Of a stretch of DNA of 26,354 nt, positions 15,265 through 22,144 are shown piece by piece. The notes below the pieces were generated by a model that made no database searches, had not been told where the DNA came from, and saw only the letters and a list, made by a program, of their open reading frames with translations. Positions within the stretch are counted from its first letter, which is position 1; the number at the start of each line of letters is the position of its first letter. The DNA comes from JAWVZB01 sp033722375 (GTDB taxonomy: Bacteria > Actinomycetota > Nitriliruptoria > Nitriliruptorales > Nitriliruptoraceae): positions 1 through 26,354 of the forward strand of contig JAWVZB010000039.1 of assembly GCA_033722375.1 (NCBI GenBank). The letters are read 5' to 3'. A program made the position numbers and the translations under genes.

Positions 15265-15936
15265 ATGGGAACCGGAACGCTCGAACTCGCCGATGTCGAA
15301 CGTCACCGTCGGGAGGCCGGCGAGCTCGACTCCGACACCCACGCCAACCTGATCGTGCAGGAGGTCCTGGCGGCCGCGGAGGACGGGGCGGCGACCAGAG
15401 CCCATGACCTCGATGCATCGTCGGCCGACGGCGAGGCCGCTGCGGTCGCACGCGGCATCGTCGAGGACGTCCTCGCCGCCGAGGCCGCCGCCGACTCCGA
15501 GGTGCGCGTGCCGAAGCCGAGCCGCGCTCCCCGGAGCGAATCGCGCCCACACCTCGTGATGCTCGACGAGGAGGAGTCGCTCGTGCTCGTCCCCGGCCCC
15601 GTCTACGACCCGGGCAGCTCGCCGTGGACCCCGTCGACCGATCATCTGGCCGTGCTGGTCGAGCAGGCCATCGACAGCGTCCGGACCGCGCCCCGCTCTG
15701 CGCGCGAGCTGGTTCAGGGGATCGCCGACGCCGCCGACATGACGCGCACCCGCTGGATGGTGCTCGCGCTCGTGTGGATGGTTGCCTTCGCGGGGCTCAT
15801 GCCGCTCGCGTTCGCATCGATCGGCAGCTCGGTCGACCTCGAGATCGAGATCTTCGAGGACGAGGCTCCGGCCGTGCAGGAGCAGCCGGCCGACACCTCC
15901 AGCTCGAACCCGAGTGTCGAGGGCTCCGGCTCCTGA
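15265..15936 (+). CDS. Single-pass membrane protein of unknown function
   Basis: A 223-residue protein I cannot assign. Residues 1-110 are acidic, Ala-rich and probably cytoplasmic, with two similar stretches (LIVQEVLAAAEDG near 29-41 and GIVEDVLAAEAAAD near 64-77) that suggest an internal duplication. Residues 125-160 are a helical region with VEQAIDSVR. One clear membrane helix lies at about 164-187, followed by an acidic, Ser-rich tail (EIEIFEDEAP ...). The ATG has AGGAG at 15253-15257, seven bases upstream. TACCGT at 15193-15198 could be its -10 box. It stands alone between the nucleotidyltransferase and the convergent metF gene, whose stop is 20 bp away. Confidence 0.75.
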   Translation: MGTGTLELADVERHRREAGELDSDTHANLIVQEVLAAAEDGAATRAHDLDASSADGEAAAVARGIVEDVLAAEAAADSEVRVPKPSRAPRSESRPHLVMLDEEESLVLVPGPVYDPGSSPWTPSTDHLAVLVEQAIDSVRTAPRSARELVQGIADAADMTRTRWMVLALVWMVAFAGLMPLAFASIGSSVDLEIEIFEDEAPAVQEQPADTSSSNPSVEGSGS

Positions 15937-15955
15937 CCCTCCGAGGTCTTCCCCC

Positions 15956-16825
15956 TCAGCGCCCTTCGAGGCCGAGGGTGGTGTAGATCGTCCGGGTCGC
16001 CAGAGAGCGGTTCAGGGTGTAGAAGTGGAGCCCAGGGGCTCCGTTCTCCAGTAGCTCCTGGCACAGCTCCGTCGCGGTCTCGGTCCCGATGCGCCGCACC
16101 TCCGCCGGGTCGTCCTCGACTTCGTGCAGACGGTCGGCGAGCGAGCGCGGCACCTCTGCGCCGGAGAGCTGCGCAAACCGCTCGATCTGACGGACGTTGG
16201 TGATGGGCATGATCCCCGGGATAACGGGGGTGTCGCAGCCCAGCTCGGCCAGTTCGTCCACCATCCGGAGGTAGTCGCTGGCCCGGAAGAAGAACTGGGT
16301 GATACCGAAGTCAGCTACCACGAGCTTGGCGGCCAGGTGCTTGCGGTCGTGGGCACGGTCGGGACTGAGCGGATGCAGCTCCGGGTGGGCAGCAACGCCG
16401 ACCGAGAACTGCCCACCGCCGATCTCCCGCGCGAGCTCGACGAGCTCGAGTGCGTACTCGAGGTCGCCGGGCGGGGCGTCGGGGTCGTCACGGGGCGGGT
16501 CACCACGCAACGCGAGGATGTTCTCCACCCCGGCCTCGCGGTAGCGGACCAGGATCTCGGACAGCTCGTCGCGGGTGTGGGCGTACGCGGTGAGGTGGGC
16601 CATCGGGGTCAACGACGAGTTGCGGAGCAGGTCGACCACGATCCGGTGGGTCCGCTCGCGCGTCGAACCTCCGGCGCCGTACGTGACGGACACGAAGGAC
16701 GGCGCCAGTGGCTCGAGTTCGTTGAGCGTGTCGCGCAGCTTGCGGTCCCCTTCGTCGGTCTTCGGAGGGAAGAACTCGAAGGAGTAGGTGCGGCCCTGAT
16801 CCAGCAGCTCATCGATGCGCGCCAC
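15956..16825 (-). CDS. metF: Methylenetetrahydrofolate reductase
   Basis: A 289-residue MTHFR, the normal length for the bacterial single-domain enzyme. It reduces 5,10-methylene-THF to 5-methyl-THF with FAD, supplying the methyl donor for MetH, encoded about 5 kb to the right on the same strand. Conserved parts are SFEFFPPKT (15-23, with the catalytic Glu17), FVSVTYGAGGSTR (44-56), ENILALRGDPP (100-110), AAHPELH (144-150) and FFFRASDY (176-183). The GTG start has a purine-rich AGGAAGG about six bases upstream. No riboswitch is evident in the short leader. Its stop is 20 bp from that of the convergent membrane protein. Confidence 0.95.
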   Translation of the reverse strand: MARIDELLDQGRTYSFEFFPPKTDEGDRKLRDTLNELEPLAPSFVSVTYGAGGSTRERTHRIVVDLLRNSSLTPMAHLTAYAHTRDELSEILVRYREAGVENILALRGDPPRDDPDAPPGDLEYALELVELAREIGGGQFSVGVAAHPELHPLSPDRAHDRKHLAAKLVVADFGITQFFFRASDYLRMVDELAELGCDTPVIPGIMPITNVRQIERFAQLSGAEVPRSLADRLHEVEDDPAEVRRIGTETATELCQELLENGAPGLHFYTLNRSLATRTIYTTLGLEGR

Positions 16826-16848
16826 GCCAACCTTCCTGTCGGCGCGCG

Positions 16849-16854
16849 AGGGTA
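16849..16854 (-). promoter_or_regulatory. Candidate -10 box (TACCCT) for metF
   Basis: On the minus strand TACCCT fits TANNNT and lies 23 bp before the GTG start, leaving a leader just long enough for the AGGAAGG ribosome binding site. The same hexamer precedes metH. Confidence 0.4.
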
Positions 16855-16896
16855 ACGCTGGGTTCGCCTCGCCCCTAGCCCCAGCCCGGAGAACCG

Positions 16897-19647
16897 TCAG
16901 GCGTCGGCGACCTGCATCCGGACGTCGACCGCCGCCACTCCCGAGCGGCGGACGAAGACCGGGTTGAGGTCCAGCTCACGGATCTCGGGGAGGTCCTCCA
17001 CCATCGCGTTGATCCGGAAGAGCAGGTCCTTGAGCGCATCGACGTCCATGGGTGGTGATCCGCGGTAGCCCGTCAGCAGTGGCTCGGTGCGCAGCGCGGA
17101 CAGCATCTCGTCCACGTCGCGGTCGGTCAGCGGGGTGACGCGGACGCTCACGTCCCGGACGAGCTCGACCAGCGTGCCGCCGTGCCCAACCATCACGAGC
17201 GGCCCGAACGAGGGGTCGTGAGACACTCCCACCATCATCTCGACCCCGTCCTGCACCATCTCCTGAACCAGGAAGCTGCCTCCGTGCTCTTCCATGCCCT
17301 CCTCCTCGAGCCGGCGGGCCAGGGTGGTGATGGCTCCGGCGACGTCCTCGGGGGTCTCGAGTCCGAGCACCACCCCGCCGATGTCGGTCTTGTGGATCGG
17401 GGCATCGACCTTGACCGCGACGTTCCCATCGAGCTCTTCGCGGGCAGCCGCCCCCTCCTCTGGGGTGGAGACGACCCGGGACCGGGCGAGTGACACGCCG
17501 TAGGCCTCGAGCACTGCCGTCGCCTCGGCGGTCGTCAGCCAGGTGGAGCGCTCTTCGGTTCGGGCGGTGCGGGTGACGGTGGCTGTGTGCGGCGTCCCGA
17601 TCTTGCGGGAGGACGCAGTGTCGGCGGTTCGGAGCGCGGCCTCGATGACGCGCCGTGCTCGCTCGCTGTCGATGTCGGCTGGCTCGACGAACGCCCCGAG
17701 TGGCTGCGCCCGCCAGTCCGAGTAGGTGGCGACGCGGCCCAGCGCCCGGGCGGCGTCCTCGGGGAAGGAGAAGGAGGGGACCCGTGCCTCGGCGAGGTCG
17801 CCGGGCAGGCCGCGCGTCGACATGAACACCGACACGACCGCGGTGTCGTCGGGCAGGTTGCGGCTGCCACGCGCCAGTGCGGCGGTCACCTCGGAGGTGT
17901 CCGTGACGCCAGCGGGGATGAAGATCACGAAGACCGCATCGACCTCCTCGGCCTGGCCCAGGATCGACATCGCCCGTTCGTAGTTGTCGGGGGAGGCGCT
18001 CGCGATCATGTCGACGGGGTTCCCGAGGCCGGCCTCGTCGGGGAGGAACTCGCGTAGCTTGGCTTGGGTGTCCTCCGACAGCTTCGGGACCTCGAGACCG
18101 TTCGACTCGCAGGCGTCGGCGGCGAGGATGCCCGGGCCACCGGCGTTGGTGAGGATCGCGACACGCTTCCCGCGGGGCAGGGGTTGGCTCGAGAGCAACG
18201 ATGCGACGTCGAACAGTTCCTGGAGGGTGTCCGTGCGGATCACTCCGGTCTGGCGGAACAGCGCGTCGACGGCGACGTCGCCGGCAGCCATCGCCGCGGT
18301 GTGCGACGAGGCGGCCCGCGCCCCCGCGGAGGTCCGCCCCGACTTGACCGCCACGATCGGCTTGTCGCGGGAGATGCGACGGGCGATGCGGGAGAACTTG
18401 CGAGGGTTCCCGAACGACTCGAGGTAGAGGAGGATGACGTCGGTGTCGGGATCGTCCTCCCAGAAGAGCAGTAGGTCGTTGCCGGAGACGTCGGCCTTGT
18501 TGCCGACCGAGATGAACGTCGAGATCCCGAGCCCGAGCTGGTTCGCGTGCTCGAGCACCGCCAGACCGAGTGCCCCGGACTGCGACGAGAACGCGAGGCG
18601 TCCCGGTTGCGGGAACGTCTGCGAGAACGTGCCGTTCATCCGGACGTCCGCTGCGGCGTTCATGAGCCCCATGCAGTTGGGACCGACGACCCGCAGCCCG
18701 TGACCCCGTGCTGTCTCCATCAGGTTCGCCTGTCGGCGCTGGCCCTCTTCACCGGCCTCGGAGAAGCCGGCGGAGATCACACAGACCGCGCGGCAGCCCA
18801 GCTCGCCGGCTTCGTCCACGATGGTCTCGACCACCGGGGCCGGGACGCACACGATCACGAGGTCGGGGACCTCGGGGCAGGCGCCCAGCGACGGGTAGGC
18901 CGCGACCCCCTGGACGTACGAGGCCTGGTGGTTGATCGGGTAGACGACCCCTTCGAACCTGCCGTCGAGGAGGTTCTCGAACACGAGCCCGCCGATCGAG
19001 CGTGGGTCCCGGCTCGCCCCGACGACCGCCACCCGTTCGGGGCGGAAGAAGCGCTCGAGCGCGGCCTGCGCTGCACGGCGCTCGTCGTCGGCCACGACCT
19101 GGAGGTAGCGCTCGGTGACCTCGAGGTCGAGGTCGGCTTGCACGACGCTGGAGCCACCATCGCCTTCCCGCCGGGCGTCGTAGTCGAGACCGAGGTCGCG
19201 AACGAGGTGCAGCATGCGGGTGTTCTCGGCCAGGATCTCGCCGGACAGCCGCTTCACGCCCTGCTGGAGTGCATGCTCGGCGACGTCGCGCACGAGCGCG
19301 GTACCGATCCCGCGGCCCTGGTGGGCGTCCTCGACGAGTGCGGCGAACTCGGCGTGGCTCGGGTCGGCGTCGTCGCGGACGTAGCGGGAGACACCGACGA
19401 TGTGTTCACGCTCGCCCCGCCCGACGGTCGCGACCAGGGCGAACTCACGGTCGGGATCGAGATCGGTGAACCGGCCGACGTTGGATTCCGTCAGGCGGAA
19501 CGGGCCATGGAACCGGGCCCGTCGCGACCGTTCGGAGGTGCGCTCCCACATGTCGAGCAGGCGCTGCTTGTCGTCTTCACGGATGGGCCGGAAGTGGACG
19601 GTCGTGCCGTCTGGGAGGACATGGTCGCGTTCGAGTTGGTCGGTCAT
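16897..19647 (-). CDS. GNAT acetyltransferase fused to NDP-forming acyl-CoA synthetase
   Basis: A 916-residue fusion. Residues 10-165 are a GNAT domain with the acetyl-CoA loop QGRGIGTALV (110-119). Residues 200-330 are a CoA-binding Rossmann domain (VAVVGASRDP). Residues 345-480 and about 490-640 are the succinyl-CoA-ligase-like domains. Residues 705-910 are an ATP-grasp domain (PIHKTDIGGVV, 750-760). Related proteins are either ADP-forming acetyl-CoA synthetases (acetyl-CoA + ADP + Pi to acetate + ATP) or, like Salmonella Pat, protein lysine acetyltransferases whose ligase half is dead. Here the SHTAAMA segment keeps the His (His449) that is phosphorylated in active ligases, so both halves may work. 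The ATG has GGGAGA four bases upstream. A TAGCGT -10 candidate is at 19674-19679 on the minus strand. A much longer upstream reading is not supported. Confidence 0.9.
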   Translation of the reverse strand: MTDQLERDHVLPDGTTVHFRPIREDDKQRLLDMWERTSERSRRARFHGPFRLTESNVGRFTDLDPDREFALVATVGRGEREHIVGVSRYVRDDADPSHAEFAALVEDAHQGRGIGTALVRDVAEHALQQGVKRLSGEILAENTRMLHLVRDLGLDYDARREGDGGSSVVQADLDLEVTERYLQVVADDERRAAQAALERFFRPERVAVVGASRDPRSIGGLVFENLLDGRFEGVVYPINHQASYVQGVAAYPSLGACPEVPDLVIVCVPAPVVETIVDEAGELGCRAVCVISAGFSEAGEEGQRRQANLMETARGHGLRVVGPNCMGLMNAAADVRMNGTFSQTFPQPGRLAFSSQSGALGLAVLEHANQLGLGISTFISVGNKADVSGNDLLLFWEDDPDTDVILLYLESFGNPRKFSRIARRISRDKPIVAVKSGRTSAGARAASSHTAAMAAGDVAVDALFRQTGVIRTDTLQELFDVASLLSSQPLPRGKRVAILTNAGGPGILAADACESNGLEVPKLSEDTQAKLREFLPDEAGLGNPVDMIASASPDNYERAMSILGQAEEVDAVFVIFIPAGVTDTSEVTAALARGSRNLPDDTAVVSVFMSTRGLPGDLAEARVPSFSFPEDAARALGRVATYSDWRAQPLGAFVEPADIDSERARRVIEAALRTADTASSRKIGTPHTATVTRTARTEERSTWLTTAEATAVLEAYGVSLARSRVVSTPEEGAAAREELDGNVAVKVDAPIHKTDIGGVVLGLETPEDVAGAITTLARRLEEEGMEEHGGSFLVQEMVQDGVEMMVGVSHDPSFGPLVMVGHGGTLVELVRDVSVRVTPLTDRDVDEMLSALRTEPLLTGYRGSPPMDVDALKDLLFRINAMVEDLPEIRELDLNPVFVRRSGVAAVDVRMQVADA

Positions 19648-19673
19648 GCGGTCTCCCTCATGGGACAGCCGCC

Positions 19674-19679
19674 ACGCTA
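19674..19679 (-). promoter_or_regulatory. Candidate -10 box (TAGCGT) for the GNAT/acyl-CoA synthetase gene
   Basis: TAGCGT on the minus strand fits TANNNT, 26 bp before the ATG. The rest of the 208 bp divergent gap (19648-19855) shows no clear operator. Confidence 0.3.
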
Positions 19680-19855
19680 TGCGAACGCTTCGCCGTGGTA
19701 TCGGTCGCGCCCTCCGCGGACGGCCACCCGACGCTCGCTCGCCGGGCGAACTGAGCCGCCGTGGTCGGTGGTACAGGTGCTCGTGGGTTGCCCTCCCCGT
19801 CGCCATGGGCGACAGTGGATGACATCCGAGGTAGCACCGGATCGGAGGTTGCGAC

Positions 19856-20488
19856 ATGGCGGAACGGTTCGATCGTGGTGCGGCTGCCGCCGAGGCGGAG
19901 CTCGAACGCCTCGATGACGAGGCCGACGAGCGGACCCACGACACGTCCCCCCTGACGCTGCGGGACCGCGCGGTGGTCACCGGCGACGATTCGATCCACA
20001 TCGAGGACGAGTGGTTCCCCGCGGAGGATGACGGCACCACCGAGCCCGACGATGTCGCTCCCGACCGTCACGCCGAGCTCGCGAACCTCGTGGAGGCGTT
20101 CGCCGACCTGTTCAACGCGAGAGACCTCGAGGGTCTGGTCGAACTCGCTGCCGACGATTGCGAGACCCCCGGTCTCGGCAACGACATCGACAACTTCCCC
20201 GCGGCCATCGAGGATCTCTGGGAGCGTCGTCCCACCGCGCTCGTGACCTTCGGGGTGCTGCGCGAGCTCCCGGTCGGGGTCCTATGGGAGTTGGGCGACG
20301 GGGACGTGTGGTGGCGGCTCGCGACGCTCCACTTCAGCGAGGTCGACGACGGGGCGGCAGGGGTCATCGCGTTCTCGACAGACACCAACCTGCTCGAGGA
20401 GGTCGCGGCCGACGCGCCCGACGGCGACATGGACGAAGGCACCCGGTGGGCGGAATGGGAGGAAGGAGCCGCGGCCGAGAGCGCCTGA
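19856..20488 (+). CDS. NTF2/SnoaL-like protein of unknown function
   Basis: A 210-residue acidic cytoplasmic protein. Residues 1-68 are polar, low complexity and probably disordered. From about 72 to 185 the pattern fits an NTF2-like (SnoaL) fold: a long helix (ELANLVEAFADLFNARD), a hydrophobic turn with ADDCE, a helix over AAIEDLWERRP, then beta strands rich in Trp (VLWELGDGDVWWRLATLHF). NTF2-like domains bind small molecules or act as small enzymes; no catalytic residues can be named here, and the fold is inferred from the pattern alone. The C-terminal 25 residues are acidic. The ATG has GGAGG at 19844-19848, seven bases away. Its stop is six bases from that of the convergent flavin-reductase gene. 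Confidence 0.75.
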   Translation: MAERFDRGAAAAEAELERLDDEADERTHDTSPLTLRDRAVVTGDDSIHIEDEWFPAEDDGTTEPDDVAPDRHAELANLVEAFADLFNARDLEGLVELAADDCETPGLGNDIDNFPAAIEDLWERRPTALVTFGVLRELPVGVLWELGDGDVWWRLATLHFSEVDDGAAGVIAFSTDTNLLEEVAADAPDGDMDEGTRWAEWEEGAAAESA

Positions 20489-20494
20489 CCTGCC

Positions 20495-21172
20495 TCAGCC
20501 GGGCTGCCGGCGGGGGATGGCCTCACCTGGCTGCGTGCCGGACACGTCCTGGTCCCACGACGGTCGCGGCAGCTTGAAGATCTCGCCGAGCGTGGCGTAG
20601 CTCGTTCCAGCCAGCCGGCAGACCGGATCCAGCAGCTCGGGTTGGACGCGCCCGTCGCGCCAAACGGACGGGTCGATGTGGATGTGGACCACCTCGGCGA
20701 TGACGAGGTTGCCGGTCCCCACCGACACGATCTCGGTCACCTCGCATTCGAGATGGGCGTGTGCCTCGCCGACCCGGGGCGGAGTGACGACCTTGGCGGG
20801 CGTGGGGGTCAGCTCCGCCCAGGTGAACTCGTCCTCCTCGCGGGGGAAGTCGGTGGCGGTGAAGTTCATCTGCTCGACCACGTCGGTCGAGACGATGTTG
20901 ACGACGAACTCCCCGGTCTCCCGGATGTTCGCAAGCGTGTCCTTGACGCCTGACGAGCTGAACACGATGTGCGGCGGGTCGTGGGTCACGACGTTGAAGT
21001 AGGAGTGCGGTGCCAGGTTCTTGACCCCGTTCGGACCGAGGGTCGACACCCACGCGATGGGGCGGGGGATGACGAGGCCGGTCATCAGGTAGTAGACCTG
21101 GCGGGGCGCCCAGTCCCGGGGGGTGAGCTCGAGTGGCTCGTCGAGCTCGGCTGGGGGGTGGTCGGGGGTCAC
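20495..21172 (-). CDS. Flavin reductase-like (FMN-binding split barrel) protein
   Basis: A 225-residue protein of the flavin reductase/HpaC-like split-barrel family. The N-terminal half has YYLMTGLVIPRPIAWVST (27-44), a typical start of the domain, then NLAPHSYFNVVTHDPP (52-67), which lines the FMN site, and DTLANIRETGEFVVNIV (78-94). Family members bind FMN or FAD and often supply reduced flavin to a partner monooxygenase, but no such partner is next to this gene, so its acceptor is unknown. The GTG start has AGGAG eight bases upstream. TACCGT on the minus strand at 21201-21206 is a -10 candidate. It runs divergently from the first csbD gene. Confidence 0.88.
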   Translation of the reverse strand: MTPDHPPAELDEPLELTPRDWAPRQVYYLMTGLVIPRPIAWVSTLGPNGVKNLAPHSYFNVVTHDPPHIVFSSSGVKDTLANIRETGEFVVNIVSTDVVEQMNFTATDFPREEDEFTWAELTPTPAKVVTPPRVGEAHAHLECEVTEIVSVGTGNLVIAEVVHIHIDPSVWRDGRVQPELLDPVCRLAGTSYATLGEIFKLPRPSWDQDVSGTQPGEAIPRRQPG

Positions 21173-21200
21173 GCGTCACTCCTCGTTGCGATCCGCGGGA

Positions 21201-21206
21201 ACGGTA
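21201..21206 (-). promoter_or_regulatory. Candidate -10 box (TACCGT) for the flavin reductase gene
   Basis: TACCGT on the minus strand fits TANNNT, 28 bp before the GTG start. The rest of the divergent region to 21383 shows no clear promoter for csbD, including no recognisable general-stress sigma box. Confidence 0.3.
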
Positions 21207-21383
21207 GTGAAGCCGCCCGAAGAGGCATGGTCGCCCGTCGGTGGGCCCCCGGACGAACGGGCACACCGTGGCGGCGCGGTGTCCGACCTGGCGGACCGCT
21301 CGGCTGCCGTACTTCGGAGGGTGGCGTACCACTGTTCGTGCGCTACCCGAGATCGCTGACTCCCAACCGCGAAGGAGCGATGC

Positions 21384-21551
21384 ATGGGTACTGACGAAGA
21401 GAAGCTGAAGGGCACCGCCAAGGAGGTCGCCGGCAAGGTGACCGGCTCCGATGAGCTCGCCAACGAAGGCGAGGCACAGCAGGAGAAGGCGGAGCACAAG
21501 GAAGAGGCCAAGAAGGCCAAGCAGAAGGAGAACGCGCACCAGGGCAGCTGA
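21384..21551 (+). CDS. CsbD-family small stress protein (first copy)
   Basis: A 55-residue Lys/Glu-rich protein. It has the CsbD signature: KLKGTAKEVAGKVTGSDEL (7-25), then a charged helical tail with EGEAQQEKAEHKEE. CsbD proteins are small, abundant, helical proteins induced in general stress in Bacillus and many actinobacteria; their molecular task is not settled. The ATG has AAGGAG at 21372-21377, six bases upstream. An overlapping ATG four bases earlier (21380) leads to a stop after four codons. It is followed at 103 bp by a second csbD gene, with a hairpin in between. Confidence 0.85.
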   Translation: MGTDEEKLKGTAKEVAGKVTGSDELANEGEAQQEKAEHKEEAKKAKQKENAHQGS

Positions 21552-21576
21552 GCCCGCGCGACTCCACACGCAGCGC

Positions 21577-21603
21577 GACGCGCGCCCGAACGGGGGGCGC
21601 GTC
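21577..21603 (+). terminator. Hairpin between the two csbD genes
   Basis: GACGCGC (21577-21583) pairs with GCGCGTC (21597-21603). One mismatch and three more C-G pairs follow, around a GAAC-containing loop. It lies 25 bp after the first csbD stop. No T-run follows, so it may only attenuate read-through. Confidence 0.5.
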
Positions 21604-21654
21604 GAGCTGTGTTGAACCCCCTACGCACGTCGAACCGCTGACGAGGAGCGAGAC

Positions 21655-21870
21655 ATGAGTACCGAGGAGACCGCCGAGAAGGTCAAGGGCCTGGCGAAGG
21701 AGGTCGCTGGGAAGGCGACCGGCAGTGACGAACTCGCCAAGGAAGGCGAGGAGCAGCAGAAGAAGGCCCAGAAGAAGGAAGAGGCCGAACGCCTCGAGGA
21801 GCAGGCGCGCGAGAAGAAGCAGGAAGCCGCTGGCCACGCTGCTCAGGAGTCCCAGCGCCAGGGCACGTAG
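21655..21870 (+). CDS. CsbD-family small stress protein (second copy)
   Basis: A 71-residue paralogue of the previous gene. It shares EKVKGLAKEVAGKATGSDEL near residues 8-27, where nearly every position matches the first copy, and then has a longer Lys/Glu/Gln tail. The tail (EEQQKKAQKKEEAERLEEQ) should be a continuous charged helix. The ATG has GAGGAG at 21643-21648, six bases upstream. The two copies look like an old tandem duplication: the domain is conserved while the tails have diverged. The strong bidirectional hairpin at 21916-21940 follows. Confidence 0.9.
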   Translation: MSTEETAEKVKGLAKEVAGKATGSDELAKEGEEQQKKAQKKEEAERLEEQAREKKQEAAGHAAQESQRQGT

Positions 21871-21915
21871 CTACGACCGAACGAGAGCGGAGACGCTCGC
21901 AACACTGCAGTCCAG

Positions 21916-21940
21916 AGCGGCCGGCCGAGCGCCGGCCGTT
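21916..21940. terminator. Strong bidirectional terminator-like hairpin
   Basis: A 10-position stem (CGGCCGGC at 21918-21925 with GCCGGCCG at 21931-21938, plus one G-U and one A-T flanking pair) closes a 5-base loop. It is followed by a T-rich TTCCTGTTC on the plus strand. It sits between the second csbD gene and the convergent small membrane ORF. Confidence 0.7.
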
Positions 21941-21951
21941 CCTGTTCGGGT

Positions 21952-22125
21952 TCAGGCCTCGGAGTCGTCGGGAGCCGGCTCGATGTCGTCCTCCTCGCCC
22001 CGGAACCGCTTCCACAGCCAGTAGAGCGCCCCGATCACGAGCAGCGGCACGCGCAGCGGGCCGGGGAGGATCCGCCAGGCCCGGCGGAGCCACGGCAGGG
22101 CGGCGATCGCCTTCTTCACGTCCAT
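21952..22125 (-). CDS. Small single-pass membrane protein downstream of metH
   Basis: A 57-residue ORF. The N-terminal part is basic and amphipathic (MDVKKAIAALPWLRRAWR). One hydrophobic segment follows (about 24-38, VPLLVIGALYWLW) flanked by KRFR, then an acidic tail (GEEDDIEPAPDDSEA). The charge pattern suggests a membrane protein with a peripheral helix, a membrane span and an acidic tail. It begins 19 bp after the metH stop on the same strand, so it is probably co-transcribed with metH. GAGG about ten bases before the ATG is a weak ribosome binding site. Third positions are strongly G/C. I know of no family for it. Confidence 0.6.
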   Translation of the reverse strand: MDVKKAIAALPWLRRAWRILPGPLRVPLLVIGALYWLWKRFRGEEDDIEPAPDDSEA

Positions 22126-22144
22126 CAGCTATGTGACCTCTGCG

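Noticed and set aside
15144..15407. GTG-started ORF with GGAGG at 15131-15135, 87 codons.
   Set aside because: After about 30 codons it is Arg-rich and overlaps 143 bp of the membrane-protein gene, which has its own good ribosome binding site. A short leader peptide is not excluded.
16826..16896. SAM, SAH or cobalamin riboswitch before metF or metH.
   Set aside because: The leaders are too short (metF) or absent (metH) and show none of the conserved cores.
21173..21383. A general-stress sigma promoter before the first csbD gene.
   Set aside because: I looked for a GTTT-type -35 and a GGGTAT-type -10 at correct spacing and found none convincing.
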